NCBI GenBank assembly: GCA_001414345.1
Contig: LLCB01000028.1
Coordinates: 186,001 to 250,000, forward strand
From: Hymenoscyphus infarciens
Lineage: Eukaryota > Ascomycota > Leotiomycetes > Helotiales > Helotiaceae
Direction of reading: 5' to 3'
DNA length: 64,000 nucleotides
In this document: one piece after another, positions 10,668 through 21,445 of the stretch
Layout: each line of letters begins with the position of its first letter
Numbering within the stretch: the stretch's first letter is position 1
Notes under the pieces: model-generated
Database searches by the model: none
Told to the model about the DNA's origin: nothing
The model's input: the letters and a program-made list of their open reading frames with translations, nothing else
Made by a program: the position numbers and the translations under genes

Positions 10668-13029
10668 GGGTACGATTATTTGGTACAGAAGACGCATAAA
10701 AGTGAGGCGTGTACAAGTGCGGCTGGCGAACGAATCTATTCCTATTTTAGCTAGCCTCGACCTACTCCTCTAAGAGGCGCCTAATCATCGCCTACGCGAG
10801 CTCTGCCACAGCGCCTTCCTACCTTTCTATCACCTGATTGGCTACATCGATACCCTACTCCGCACTTACCTCGGCGACCTTAAAGAACCTAGTCCTAATA
10901 AGGTCTAGAGCTTCAGCGGTTCAGAGCTACGCTCATATCTTACGTAATACTAGTAGAGTATCCTCCGTAACCTCTATAAGCTCTTAAGACTCGTAAATCT
11001 CGTAGCCTAACTTATTAAAAAGTCGTATATATTCGAACTAATTAGGTTCCTTAATATAGCCTAGCTTAACCGCGGCTATTACGTATTAGCACTATAGCTA
11101 GTAACTACGCACGAATTTATAATTACACTTACTAGCCTCTAATATATAGGGCTCTATTCCTAATTTAGTAAGGTGTTTACTAAACTTTATTTCGTCTAAT
11201 AGAAGCTTTTAGATAAGGAATAGGAACTTATTTAGCTAGGAGTACTTTAGCCCGCTACTAAGCTTCTTAATTCGCTAATTAATAACCGCTATATACGCTC
11301 TAACGTTAAACTTATATATATATTATATAATTAGCTGAAAGATCCTAGCTAGTAAGTATTTTAGACAAATTATAGCCTTTATAATTAATACTAAGGATTT
11401 AATCGACTGATGCTAAGCCTCTACTACGTTAGTAGTAAGGATTTATAATAGAAGAGCTAAGTACTCTCGCGTATAATTAGCCTATATTAGTAGAGTCTTC
11501 AGCTAATAGGTCTTGATATATTTATAGGCCTTATTATCGATAGTATATTAGATAGCTTATATAATAGACTCCTAAGCGCTATGCTTAGTATAGCAGTTAT
11601 ATAGAGTAGTAGAAAGTGCTACTCGTAACTATATATTAACTTTCTATCTAAGCCTCTTTTTTAGTATTACTATATAGTATATATAATATAGTAGATAGGT
11701 AATCTAGGTATATAAGTAGCTAGATTTTATTTAAGATTTATAGGATAATCTTACCTCTATTTCCTTAGTAATAAGGCTAAGGAATACTAATTTAAAAGCC
11801 TACTTCTTAGCACTAGAGTCGTCGGTTAAAGCATATCGGAGAGTCTAAGATAGCACCTATTTTTTAATAACTAATAGGAATTCAGTAATTAGTTCTCTAA
11901 ACTCGTAGTCTATTAGCGTATATACGGCAGAGTGCTAGTAGCTGAAGTTATTACGAACTATTAAGGTAAAAAGCTTCTACTCTAATTAGTTCGTTTTATA
12001 AGTACTATCTATTAACGTTATATAGCTATATATACTAAGGCGCTTAAGCTACTCTAGCTTAGCAAAAACGATTCTATACCTCTAAATATACTCTAATAAC
12101 GTTGCTTAGATTAGTAATAACCACTATCTCTACTCTTCTAATACTAAAAAGGCGTCTTATATCTATACGCTAACGTTACTCTTATCGCTAGCGGTAGCCT
12201 ATAAGGTGTTTAGATAGTCTTAGCGCTACTTAATTACTAAGTTAATAGCGTCTTACTAAACTATATAAGTACTACTAGTATACTCTAATCGGCGTAAAAC
12301 CTTAGGCTAGCTAGAGCTACGTATCGCTTTAATAACAATAGTAGAGGGGTACTCTTTCGCTATCTTATTAGTAAGCTAACGTTAGATAACGCTATTTCGC
12401 TTATCCTAGTCTAATTCGTCTAATAAGTATATATAGATTCGATTTACTAGCGTTCTAAACTAAGCAGGGTAGAGCTCTATATAATCTTTATAAATATAGA
12501 GTATATAAGATATATTATAGTATACGTAGTCTATTTACTTAGTTATAGCTACGTAATCTAATTAGGTAGAGTTTTTAGATATAGATTTTTCTAGCTAAAT
12601 TCGCTAACACTAATATAACATATACTAGCTTACGTAAGAGCTATCTTTTATAGTATATAAATCTTTTAGCGAATAAACGTTATTAATAAAGGGAAATAAT
12701 ATATTCTAATTAGCTAGACTTATACTAAAGGGTAAAGGAAGGTTAAAAAGGATATCCTAGCAGTAGGCGACGTTATATAGTAAATCCTTAAAGGAGTCTA
12801 TAGTAGTAAAAGGGGTATAAATAAGTTATAAAGTAGCCTTCTAAGGGTAGTGGGAGTAAGAGTAGTTAAATACTCTAATTAGGAGTAGCAGTAAGACTAG
12901 CAGCGTGGGCCGGCCAGACTTTAGCCTGGGTTAGACGGAATCTAGTACTAATTAGGCATAGTGTGGGCGTGGAGGCGTTGTTGTGCACGCCTCACTTTTA
13001 TGCGTCTTCCGTACCAAATAATCGTACCC
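10668..13029. mobile_element. dead hAT-like TIR transposon, RIP-mutated
   Basis: A 2,362 bp element. Its ends start GGGTACGATTATTTGGTAC and form terminal inverted repeats of about 49 bp with only two mismatches, both transitions (A/G at position 20, T/C at 45). It is bracketed by an exact 8 bp duplication. The interior from about 10,950 to 12,700 is full of TA, CTA and TAG with strong depletion of CpA and TpG while CpG remains, the dinucleotide pattern of repeat-induced point mutation. No open frame of useful length survives, so any transposase gene is destroyed. The 8 bp duplication favours hAT; the long repeats also recall MULEs, but these make 9-11 bp duplications. The first 250 bp and last 130 bp are less mutated. 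Confidence 0.85.
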
Positions 13030-13037
13030 ATGAAATA
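13030..13037. repeat. right 8 bp target-site duplication
   Basis: ATGAAATA directly after the right inverted repeat, identical to 10660-10667. Together they mark the insertion site: the empty site would read CCG-ATGAAATA-CCG. Confidence 0.85.
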
Positions 13038-13086
13038 CCGTCAAAAATCAATACGGAGGTTGAGAAGCTAATGACAGAGAAATAAG

Positions 13087-13094
13087 TATAAATA
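13087..13094 (+). promoter_or_regulatory. TATA-box candidate for the small secreted protein
   Basis: TATAAATA about 156 bp before the ATG at 13250, followed by a pyrimidine-rich stretch (13110-13150) of the kind where fungal transcripts start and by a C/A-rich leader. It lies only 58 bp from the transposon end, so the promoter could have been rearranged by the insertion. Confidence 0.5.
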
Positions 13095-13249
13095 TTAGTA
13101 CCTAACCTTCCCTGAGTTCTTCATCTCAATCCACATTCTCTACAACATCTACCTACTATTACACCCGTTACACCCGTTCAACAAATTCCTACTTTACATT
13201 CATTCAACAAACTCCTCATATCCTTCATTCAAAACCAAAAATCACAACT

Positions 13250-13531
13250 ATGCAATTCATCACTATTTTCGCGGTCGCTTGCTTTGCCTTTTCCTCATCG
13301 GCCCAATTCAATGGCCCTAATGGTGCACGCACATGCGCTGGTGGTGCTATCTCGTGCGAGTATCAAAAAGGCCGTTGTGCCAACGTCTGTGTCGGCTCTT
13401 CCTCGAGCAATGGGGGAAGCCCTGCATTTATTGATCCCGTCTGCTCCTGCCCTGCTGGCCAGGCCGACAATCTATATACCGGCGCTGCTTGTATCGACGT
13501 TATCCGCGCCCTTGCTCGACAGGGTTGCTAA
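13250..13531 (+). CDS. small secreted cysteine-rich protein, effector candidate
   Basis: A 93-residue protein. Residues 1-18 form a clear signal peptide (MQFITIFAVACFAFSSSA). The mature part of about 75 residues has eight cysteines (RTC, ISC, GRC, NVC, VCSC, AAC, QGC), the last being the final residue, so four disulfide bonds are possible. It is rich in Gly, Ser and Ala. No introns; TATA box and pyrimidine-rich leader are present upstream. The spacing does not match the hydrophobin pattern (no CC pairs) and I do not recognise a named family. Eight-cysteine secreted proteins of this size are common effectors or antimicrobial proteins in fungi; that role is inference. It sits 221 bp from a RIP-mutated transposon. 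Confidence 0.8.
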   Translation: MQFITIFAVACFAFSSSAQFNGPNGARTCAGGAISCEYQKGRCANVCVGSSSSNGGSPAFIDPVCSCPAGQADNLYTGAACIDVIRALARQGC

Positions 13532-14172
13532 CTCCTCAACCCTTTATCAGCGAGGAGTAGCTGGGTTGTGGTTTGGGGTGGATTTTGGAGACATCGGTCG
13601 AAGAGTTATATGGGAGAAGCATCGAAAGCTGCCCGGGGGGGGGGCTCTTGGGGGAATGGCGCGGTAGTATGATGGAATATGGAATTAACGGAGATGGATA
13701 TAAAGAAAGCAGTCTTTCTTCGGAAAGTCGCTTAAGCGAAGCCCCCCCAAATTTATTTGTTTCAATTCTTGCTCTTGCTCTACAATTCACAAAATAATGT
13801 TAAATGTCTCTATGGGGTATATGTAAATATCATTCGTTTACTTATATCATAACAAGTTTAACGCAGAGTGATCTTGGATTCTACGATGGAATGGAAGGGC
13901 GTGAATTGATTGAATATTGAAGTAATTGAATAATGAATTAATTGTTGACTCCACTTACATACTGGTCAAGATAAGTTGCTATTGTCCAAGAAATGAGGGT
14001 AGTTAGGCGGGGGGGAGGGGGGGGCGTCAATATGCAAGAAGAAACAAGGCGTATAATCACATGTTTCAATAACGGGTCTTCGGTCGCGGTTGAAGGAGTC
14101 TTTGAGTTCTGGTATCATCAGTTCCTTTGATATGAGTCTTCAGGTTGATAATTTGTTGCCAGCGAAAGAAAT
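13532..14172. other. 3' flank, no supported gene
   Basis: Contains G-rich runs near 13638 and 14008-14022 but no credible gene on either strand. Open frames at 13536-13797 on both strands are mutual shadows without motif content. Confidence 0.5.
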
Positions 14173-14632
14173 GAGCAGAACAGAGTAGAGTAGTGACCAC
14201 TGCTCTACTGTACTCTGCCGATTTTAAGTACTACTCTACTCTGAGTAGTACTTTGAGTAATACGGGCCGAATCGGGCCATGACTCGGAGTGGCGTCGGGG
14301 TGGCGTTCCTGGGCCGCCGGCAGCTTAAGCGAGATCTCCTTTGCACCCTTTTTTCCTATGTAACTTCTTTAATAATACTCTTAATAAATTAGCTATTAAT
14401 TATACAATAATAAATATAAGTACTTACTATATATAAGAAGGCTAAAGAGGATGACTTAAGACAACTACTTTGTACTTTAGTTAGTTATTTGTTTCTATTT
14501 ATAGTATATAACCTAGAGTACTACTTAAGTAGTCATGAGTAACTACTCTACTCTACTCAAAGAACACGCTACTCAAACTCTACTTAACACTGCTTAGACT
14601 ACTCAGAGTACTACTTGAATACCTGAGTATTT
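14173..14632. repeat. AGTAGT/ACTACT-rich degenerate repeat with AT-rich core
   Basis: Both flanks are packed with variants of AGTAGT, CTACTC and GAGTAG: left 14173-14265, right 14512-14630. Many are palindromic (ACTCTGAGTAGTACT). The core 14345-14510 is AT-rich and gene-free. The layout resembles a decayed MITE or a nested palindromic repeat, but I could not find clean terminal repeats or a target duplication. Confidence 0.5.
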
Positions 14633-15800
14633 TTTTCTCACACTGTTTGTTGCTCCTTGTTATGGACCTTTGTCATAAAAGTGTCCTCAACCGCCAGTGT
14701 AATAGGTAACTGCGGAGACGAGAGACCCTATCGGAATGGCTCAGATATTCATGGCTGAATGAGCAAGAACTGGACATGCGTACCATGTAAAAATTCCGGC
14801 AATAGGTAAAGAAAGAGCAGCGCCGAAACCTACAAAAGATGATCAAACTTTTGGTGTTGTTTTGGAAATGTGTTGCCATGAAGGTAAAATGAGGACTTGT
14901 TACCGCTCCAGCCAATCCGATAGCAAAGGAGAGCGATGCCGATGATCGCCTGCTTTCGCAGGGGGGACTGAGTTTGTACTTTTAATGAACGTGACAGAAT
15001 AGCGGTCGTATCTCCAAGCGCTAGAATGTATGTTCAGGATTATGATTGACACAATTGAACGATAAAAACTCGCTACCGCGAAAAACTAAACACAATGGCA
15101 CCCTTCTAATCATTGACTTCGATCGGCCGAGTTCCAAGATAGGTCATTTGGTGTGTAACACAGCATATTTTCAATACTTGGCTGACCCCCGCCTCCTCAC
15201 CCGGCGTATGGAAATTTCCCGCATTTCGCAATTTCTCCACATGGATTTCCGCTCAGCTTTGACAAATAGATGTTTATTATGGGGATTGTATGGTGCGAAA
15301 AGGATATTACGATGCTATCAATTCAGTGTAATGTTCCGGACTTAATCAGGTACTGGATACTTCTCTTGTCTTGACCTGGTTATTTAAATACTTTCACCGA
15401 TGTCAACTTGGCTTTAACCTTTTTTGGATGGTGACCCGAATTAACGGACGTTGAAACTTTTGCCTATTCTTGCAATTACGAATCATACAGTATTACTGGT
15501 TAAGAAAACGCCCCTTTTACACGTGATTGGTCCACACAAAAGAGGAAAACGGCGATGGTGGTCAACTCAATATTTAGCCTGAGCTCTCTCTGCAACGCTA
15601 TGCTCGGACAGAGCCGGTGGCTTGAGCTATTGTATGCACCCCTTCGCTTGTTACGTAGCAGTGGTGGTGTGGTGCATTACTTCCACAATTTGGAAAAAAA
15701 GGGACTGGGTTTTCAAGCCGTTTTCTTTCAGTCTATGTATGGACTTTCTTTATTTTTGCGAGGCAATGGAGAATAGCGAACTCGTTTTTTTGCGTCGCCC
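14633..15800. other. intergenic, no supported gene
   Basis: Several short open frames on both strands without motifs. The missing 5' part of the adjacent hydrolase relic (including a GxSxG nucleophile) was looked for here and not found. Confidence 0.45.
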
Positions 15801-15804
15801 TTTA

Positions 15805-16295
15805 TCAGGTACAAAACCAAGTCCTTGATACTGGAAGTAACATCAAAGGGATTGTTATGTATTAAACTGCTGGACTTGTGTATCTCGACAATGCCAATGT
15901 GTCTGCTTCTCCTGGTGGATTTGGACCATTCATCGTGCCGCTTGAGGACTTCAAGAAATTGGCAAAGATTCCAGTGATACAGTTTGTTTGGGGGGATCAT
16001 AGAGTCAATGACCCGTTTAGTTTCTTTGCTCCGTCTCATGAGTGTTCATATGTTGTTGCGGAAGTTATCAATCAGTATAGTGGAAATTCTGAGGTCTTGA
16101 TTTTGCCAGAGCAGCCTGAAATGGAAAAGGGAATACGCATATTGCTTTTGCGGAAATGAATTATGGCAAGGTGGGGGGCTTCTTCACAGGTGTCTGGAAA
16201 CAAATCATTTGGATTATCATCAATAGTCAACTCACCTCACAACCACTCGATCAGCACCAAATCGTATTCTTGAAAGATTTCTACCCAAGTGGCTT
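15805..16295 (+). pseudogene. C-terminal relic of an alpha/beta-hydrolase (esterase)
   Basis: Frame-consistent pieces match the last third of secreted fungal esterases: NQVLDTGSNIKGIVMY, a TAA at about 15861, then GLVYLDNANVSASPGGFGPF, then IPVIQFVWGDH (the strand holding the acid residue). A frame change near 16128 restores NTHIAFAEMNYGKV, where THIAFAE is the expected catalytic-His region. The nucleophile half is absent. One nonsense codon, one frameshift and 5' truncation make it a pseudogene. It ends 55 bp from the 3' end of the monooxygenase on the other strand. Family members hydrolyse esters, so an old pairing with the neighbouring Baeyer-Villiger-type enzyme is plausible. Confidence 0.6.
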
Positions 16296-16349
16296 GTTTC
16301 AACTAAGTATGTAACCCCGCAGGCTATCCTTCACAAAAAAAACAATAAT

Positions 16350-18296
16350 TTATTCGTAAATAGGCGGCAACTCCATCAAACGCCAATACTCCTCAAAATC
16401 CAATGTTTGTGTGTCTCCCACCGTCCCCTCTCTCTCCTCTCTCTTTGTGAAGCCGTTTCCCAGAAATCGAAACCTGTTCTGCCTTTCACAGTGCTCAGCT
16501 CCATAGCTAAAACGATAATCCTCCCATCGTGGCGATCTCATCATTTCAACAAAATGAAAGACACTCCCCGCATAGATTGCCACCACCCTGCCATCTTTTG
16601 TTCCGCGTTTGTACCAACTATTACATCCCTCGGCCCAAACACTGTCTCGCAGATACGCCTGGCTGTATTCATTATAGTCCGCCATCGCTTCGGGGGTCAC
16701 CTCCATGCTTCGAATATCCTGTGTCTGCATCTTCGTAATGCATTTAAAGATATACACGGCTTGTGCTTGGATTCCTTGCACCAACCCGCCGTTGGATACT
16801 GGAGAATTGGGACCTACGAACATGAAATAGTTGGGGAAGCCAGAAACTGTGGTTCCAAAGTAGCATTCTGGCTCCCCATCTTGCCATCGCTGAACTAGTG
16901 AGGCATCGTCCAGACCTGTCAGCGGGAAGCGAGGGCGGAACGAACAGTCAAATCCCGTGGCGCAGATAATAACATCGAAGTCCAAGTCTCTTCCGTCCGA
17001 GGTACAAATACCAGTCTTGGAAATGCTTGAAATTCCATTCCAAACGCTCTCGACGCTGTCCTGCACCAGTGCTTCCAGAAAGCCGGGTCCAGGTGTGAGA
17101 CGACGGCAGCCTACTGAAAATGAAGGTATGAGCCAACTGGCGATAGCCCTCCCCTTTTCGCTATTACCCAGACGCTGAAGCATGCTGGTACGGTAATGCT
17201 CCGCCTCTTTTTGTGCGTTTTCCCCGCTGCGTAAAGTTTTGAATGCTTTGACGCGTCGGTCTACGAGTTCTTCACGATGAGCACGGAGCTCCTCGGGATT
17301 GGTGGCAAAGCGCTGCTTACTATCAGGCAGATAATTGTAATTTTCATCCATCAAAGAGCCATCACTATAAGAGCTTGGGGGGTTTTGTCCAAGGTGGGGA
17401 GTTATCCAAGTTGCAGAACGCGCAAAAAGGGTGGTGTGCTTAGCGACTTTATACATATATCAGAAAAGTTACACATTTGCTAGATCGATGGGAACTTACT
17501 CTTTGCTACCTGGGGTAGGATTTGAGTTCCTGATGAGCCGATACCTATCACAGCCACCTTCTTCCCTTTTAAATTTGTAGATTCGTCCCATGAAGCTGAA
17601 TGCATTAGTTTACCTTGGAAATCCGTGATCCCTTCAATATGTGGCCATTTCCGATCGCTGAAGGTTGTATGTAGTTAGCTTCTACATGTTAGATTTGTAA
17701 ACGACCAGGCAAGGCTAACCTTAGCACCCCCGCCGCATTTATTAATACATGGCAAGCATCGTCAAATTCTACACTAGACACTTGATCCACGACTTTCAGG
17801 CGCCATTGGCTTGTCACATCATCCCATGCCGCTCCTGTGACTTTATGGTGATACTTGAAAAACTTGTCGCAATCGTATTTCCGTGAAGTCTCCTTCAAAT
17901 ATTGGTGGATCTCGGATGACGTTGCATAGTAGTTGCGCCAATCTGGCTTGGGACAAAAGCTGTACGCATAAATGTGCGCCGGGGAATCACACTGGCAACC
18001 GGGATACCTCGCAGCACCATTCATCAGCGACACCGGGATTCTCCTTGGGAGGATATGGCTTACCGATTAACTAGCCAGGTGCCTCCAAGATCATGGTTCA
18101 TCTCATAGACCTGGAAATCCATACTGTGATCTGCCGCCTTCTGGGACATTACAATTGACATCATGAGCCCAGAATAGCCCGCCCCAATACAGACCACTCG
18201 AAGTCGACGGCGCGTTCCCATTGGGACATCTCGGATCTTGTACCTCGTCTCCGTGCCGCTGGTAGGTAAGTCGTTTACATCGGTGGAGTTGCCCAT
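16350..18296 (-). CDS. FAD monooxygenase of the Baeyer-Villiger type
   Basis: Four exons: 18296-18064, 18007-17720, 17657-17500 and 17446-16350; 1,776 nt, 591 residues, all in frame. The first Rossmann motif GAGYSG is near residue 40, followed by DLGGTW and YPGCQCD, typical of fungal BVMOs. A second dinucleotide motif GIGSSG (NADPH) sits at the end of exon 3, and ATGFD follows in exon 4. These flavoproteins insert oxygen next to ketones, giving esters or lactones, or hydroxylate other substrates. A longer N-terminal reading exists from 18383, but the ATG at 18296 is closest to the family start. An esterase relic lies downstream, and the next gene upstream on the same strand encodes a Fungal_trans_2 regulator. 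The substrate is unknown. Confidence 0.9.
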
Positions 18297-18577
18297 TTTG
18301 CCCTGTCTCTTTCTCAACTGATGCTCAAACCACAGACATTTATTCAAAGGCAGGTAGGTAGCTTGAAAGCACGACTGATTCAACTACAGGCGGACAAGGC
18401 TGTCATGGAGAGTCTCACGTGATCGGCTGCCGTCACTTGCATTGGTCCTTTCCAAAAGAGTAAGCCTTCACTATACAAAATCGAGACATGAATTCATTGT
18501 AAGCGGATACCAAACAAGACATGGCATGCAAATATAGTACATAAACGTCGTCGTGGAATGTTGAAAATGACGAAGCA

Positions 18578-20868
18578 TCAAGCGAGATTGATGCGCCCGT
18601 AAACAGCACTTAACTCTTCTGCTAGGTGCTCCCACCACGCATCGGAGTTGTCTAGCTTCACTGCATCCCTGCCTTCATTGATCTCATCGGATGAAAGTTG
18701 ATGCTTGCCCAACTCCAGATCCTGCATGCTCACTCCCTCGCCCGTAGTTTCTTGTTCCCGCTCCTGCTCATAGTCATCTAGCCACTTCCAGATATGTTTA
18801 AGAGCAGCATAAGTAGGTGGAACGTTGCCTCTCGTGCCCTTACAAATAGGATTAAACCAAGCGCAAATTGCGTCTCTATCATTAAAATTGTAGGCCACAA
18901 TACCGCCGATGAAGACTGAAAAGAGAGGGGTTTGGGCTGTAAAGAGTTGGCCTGAAGTGGGTTGATATTCGATCGTGCGGAGCAGCCTACGAAGGATTGC
19001 TTGCACGCCTGGGTGTTTTCTGGAACGTCTAGAGTACTTGTCAGCGATGGCACTATCTCGAATGAGAGGGCTGCCAGAGAGCTAGAGAGCTTCAAGGGAA
19101 CGTACCGAAAGAATCTGCATTGAAGGTATATTTGGGCGGCAGCAACATAGCTCTCACCTACAAGGTCCGTAACTTCAGCAGCTGTTGCAACTTTGCCGTT
19201 TTCGTCCAATTTGCATGTGTTCAAGAGCTCTTGTGACGTCTCAAACCCTACGGAGCATCCAGACCACTGCCAGAAATTGGTCAGCTTTTTCTCGATTTCG
19301 TGTCCGACATTGGGTGTAATGTGCGAGTCGGGGCGCTTCAATCGCCGGGAGCAGAGGTGTGTGATTTTGACAAAGTAGTGCATCAATTCTGAAGAGAGAC
19401 CAGTGAAACCAATAATTCTTCGTCGTTCCTCATGAGTGCCCAAGATGAGCCATGGATAACGACATAAACCGACTCCCAGATCTAGGGGGTATACACAATG
19501 GCTCAGAACGCTATCCAAACAAACCCTGTTGGCAAGCTGGGCCCGCGATCGCGTAAATTGGACGTTTTCGGGAGTTTTGAAATGTGGAGCTGGATTGGAG
19601 GTGTCGAGAATCTCTTCAGCAAGTTTAGCAGCGCGATACCACTTCGGCTGCTGTTCCTTGGTCCGATCGACTTCCCAATTGATGCACTAAAAGAAAAGCG
19701 ATTAGTATTTGAGGGTGAGGGTGGCAGAAAGGGAAGGCGACAAATAATTTCCTGGGGAGTTGCTAACCTCGTTGTGGCCAAGTAGAATAAGACTAGCAAT
19801 CAAAGCGTCCTCTTGACCGGGACGTCTCTTTTCGGGAGATTGCAAGGCTTCGTTCAGCAACCGAACGGCTTTGCCATGATGCTCAGCTGCTTTCCACTCC
19901 AACATCTGGTTTGGGCTGTAGTCGAGGACGTATGAGGAGGCCAATGATAAAATAGCATGTCTAACACCTGGCTCACTAGAGATCATGGGTGCAATCTCTT
20001 TTAGATACGTATTGTCGCTTTCGATAACGGTCCTACCTTTACAGACACCGTTCAGATCTGTGCATCATCATTAGTTCTGAGCACGCTGTGAGCCGACCCC
20101 GCTAGAAGATGTAGACATGGTCTTACAGAAATTGAAGAGCCTGCGATCGAGCATGTTTAGCTTCGTCATATCCCCAAACTGAGGCGGAAGATGAGGAACT
20201 GGCTCCCCACAGTCCCAAGATTGAGGCTGTTCAGCCTGTTCCCCAGCTTCCAGCTGCTGACCCACTGGATTGTGCAGCTTTTGGAGCGCTCGCAGGGGGA
20301 CTTGGGAGATGGCTTTCCTTTTCTCGGGCGGCGGCTCAACTGTTATAGTCCCCCTGACAAAACCATCCAGCTTGATTATTTGGGCGGTGGTAGGGGGATT
20401 CCTAGCTCGTTGGAGAGCAGGGTGGATATCTTCGGCTGTGAAGGGATTTTCTCCGACCAGCTTTTCCCGGTCTCGCGGACTTGGAGATGTAGTTCGAGGC
20501 AGAAAATCAGGATAATATTGTTTCGTGAAAGACGAATCGTTTTCAAAGGCGCTCTGGCGAGCTGTGGAATACGTGTTAGTTAGCTCTTGTGCTGACCCGG
20601 ATTGCGACGTACTTCTTTTCTGCCCACGCGCTAGCACAGCACCAGGAAAGCTGTTTGTAACTGCTTCGGACGGAATATGCAGGTATGAGGATGCATCAAA
20701 ATCGTGCCCAAAATCGACATCGTCAGAGTCGACGTCCCAGACGTCGTCCGATGTCAATTGTGACTCCACTTCAGCGGGGTTTGTAGAGACCGGGAATGAA
20801 ATAGGTTGCTCGCGTAGAGCCCATGGGGTGTCAAAACTTTGCCGAGGAACCTTCGCGGCCCGGGCCAT
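18578..20868 (-). CDS. Fungal_trans_2 transcription regulator without visible zinc cluster
   Basis: Four exons: 20868-20127, 20057-19768, 19686-19106 and 19028-18578; 2,064 nt, 687 residues. The central part is the Fungal_trans_2 domain (PF11951): NFYLNGVCKGRTVIESDN at the exon 1/2 junction, then VRHAILSLASSYVLD and the ALQSP...DALIASLILLGHNE helices. The N-terminal 245 residues are Ser/Pro/Asp-rich. Members usually start with a Zn2Cys6 DNA-binding cluster (CxxCRxRKxKC); I see none in exon 1 nor in an obvious upstream exon before 20868. It may be a truncated regulator, a cofactor, or the model may miss a 5' exon. It is 281 bp from the monooxygenase start, same strand, so it may control that gene. 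Confidence 0.8.
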
Positions 20869-21102
20869 GATTTACCACAACCTGAAATGTTATTGTATTG
20901 CGGCAGTACGCAGTGCAAAGACAAAGAATCTGCGAGTTGTGTCAACAATGTAAGGTAACAAGTGTCGTGTGAAGCTAGATTCCGAGGAAACGAATAAATT
21001 AGGCTGGGAGCATACAGCATTTCACAGCCCTAGCCGGTCAGCTAGTGATTGGTAAGAAAGATTGGGAAAAGAGTGAAAAGGTGACGTAGGAGGAGGAGCA
21101 GA

Positions 21103-21296
21103 ATGGAGAAGGGGGGAAAGAGAAAAGGGGAAAGAGCAGGGGGAAAGGGGAAAGAGGAAAGAGGAAAGGGGAAAGGGAAGAGAAAAGAGAAAAGAGAAAA
21201 GAGAAAAGAGAAAAGAGAAAAGAGAAAAGAGAAAAGAGAAAAGAGAAAAGAGAAAAGAGAAAAGAGAAAAGAGAAGAGAAAAGAGAAAAGAGGCTG
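21103..21296. repeat. polypurine tract with 7 bp AGAAAAG tandem array
   Basis: A purine-only or nearly purine-only stretch on the plus strand. From about 21177 it is a regular array of the unit AGAAAAG with about 15 copies. Open frames through it are artefacts of the repeat. It lies in the promoter region shared by the divergent regulator (20868) and C2H2 gene (21446), where such tracts can form triplex DNA or keep nucleosomes away. Confidence 0.85.
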
Positions 21297-21445
21297 GAAA
21301 ACCCCGGTCGCAGTATGCTTCACGGGTGGAAACTAGCTAAACGAGAGAAGAGGAAAGAGACAACTCGAGCCCACCGCTCCAATACCTCTAGCGTTTCGTC
21401 CACGCCCTTCGGACTACCTCATTGAAAGACGAGAAAAGAGACAAC

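Noticed and set aside
13284..13667. 127-codon frame overlapping the secreted protein
   Set aside because: It is the shifted frame of the 93-residue cysteine-rich protein, which has the signal peptide.
21042..21336. Proteins of repeated Lys/Glu/Arg or Phe/Leu/Ser across the purine tract
   Set aside because: Pure translation of the AGAAAAG array on both strands.
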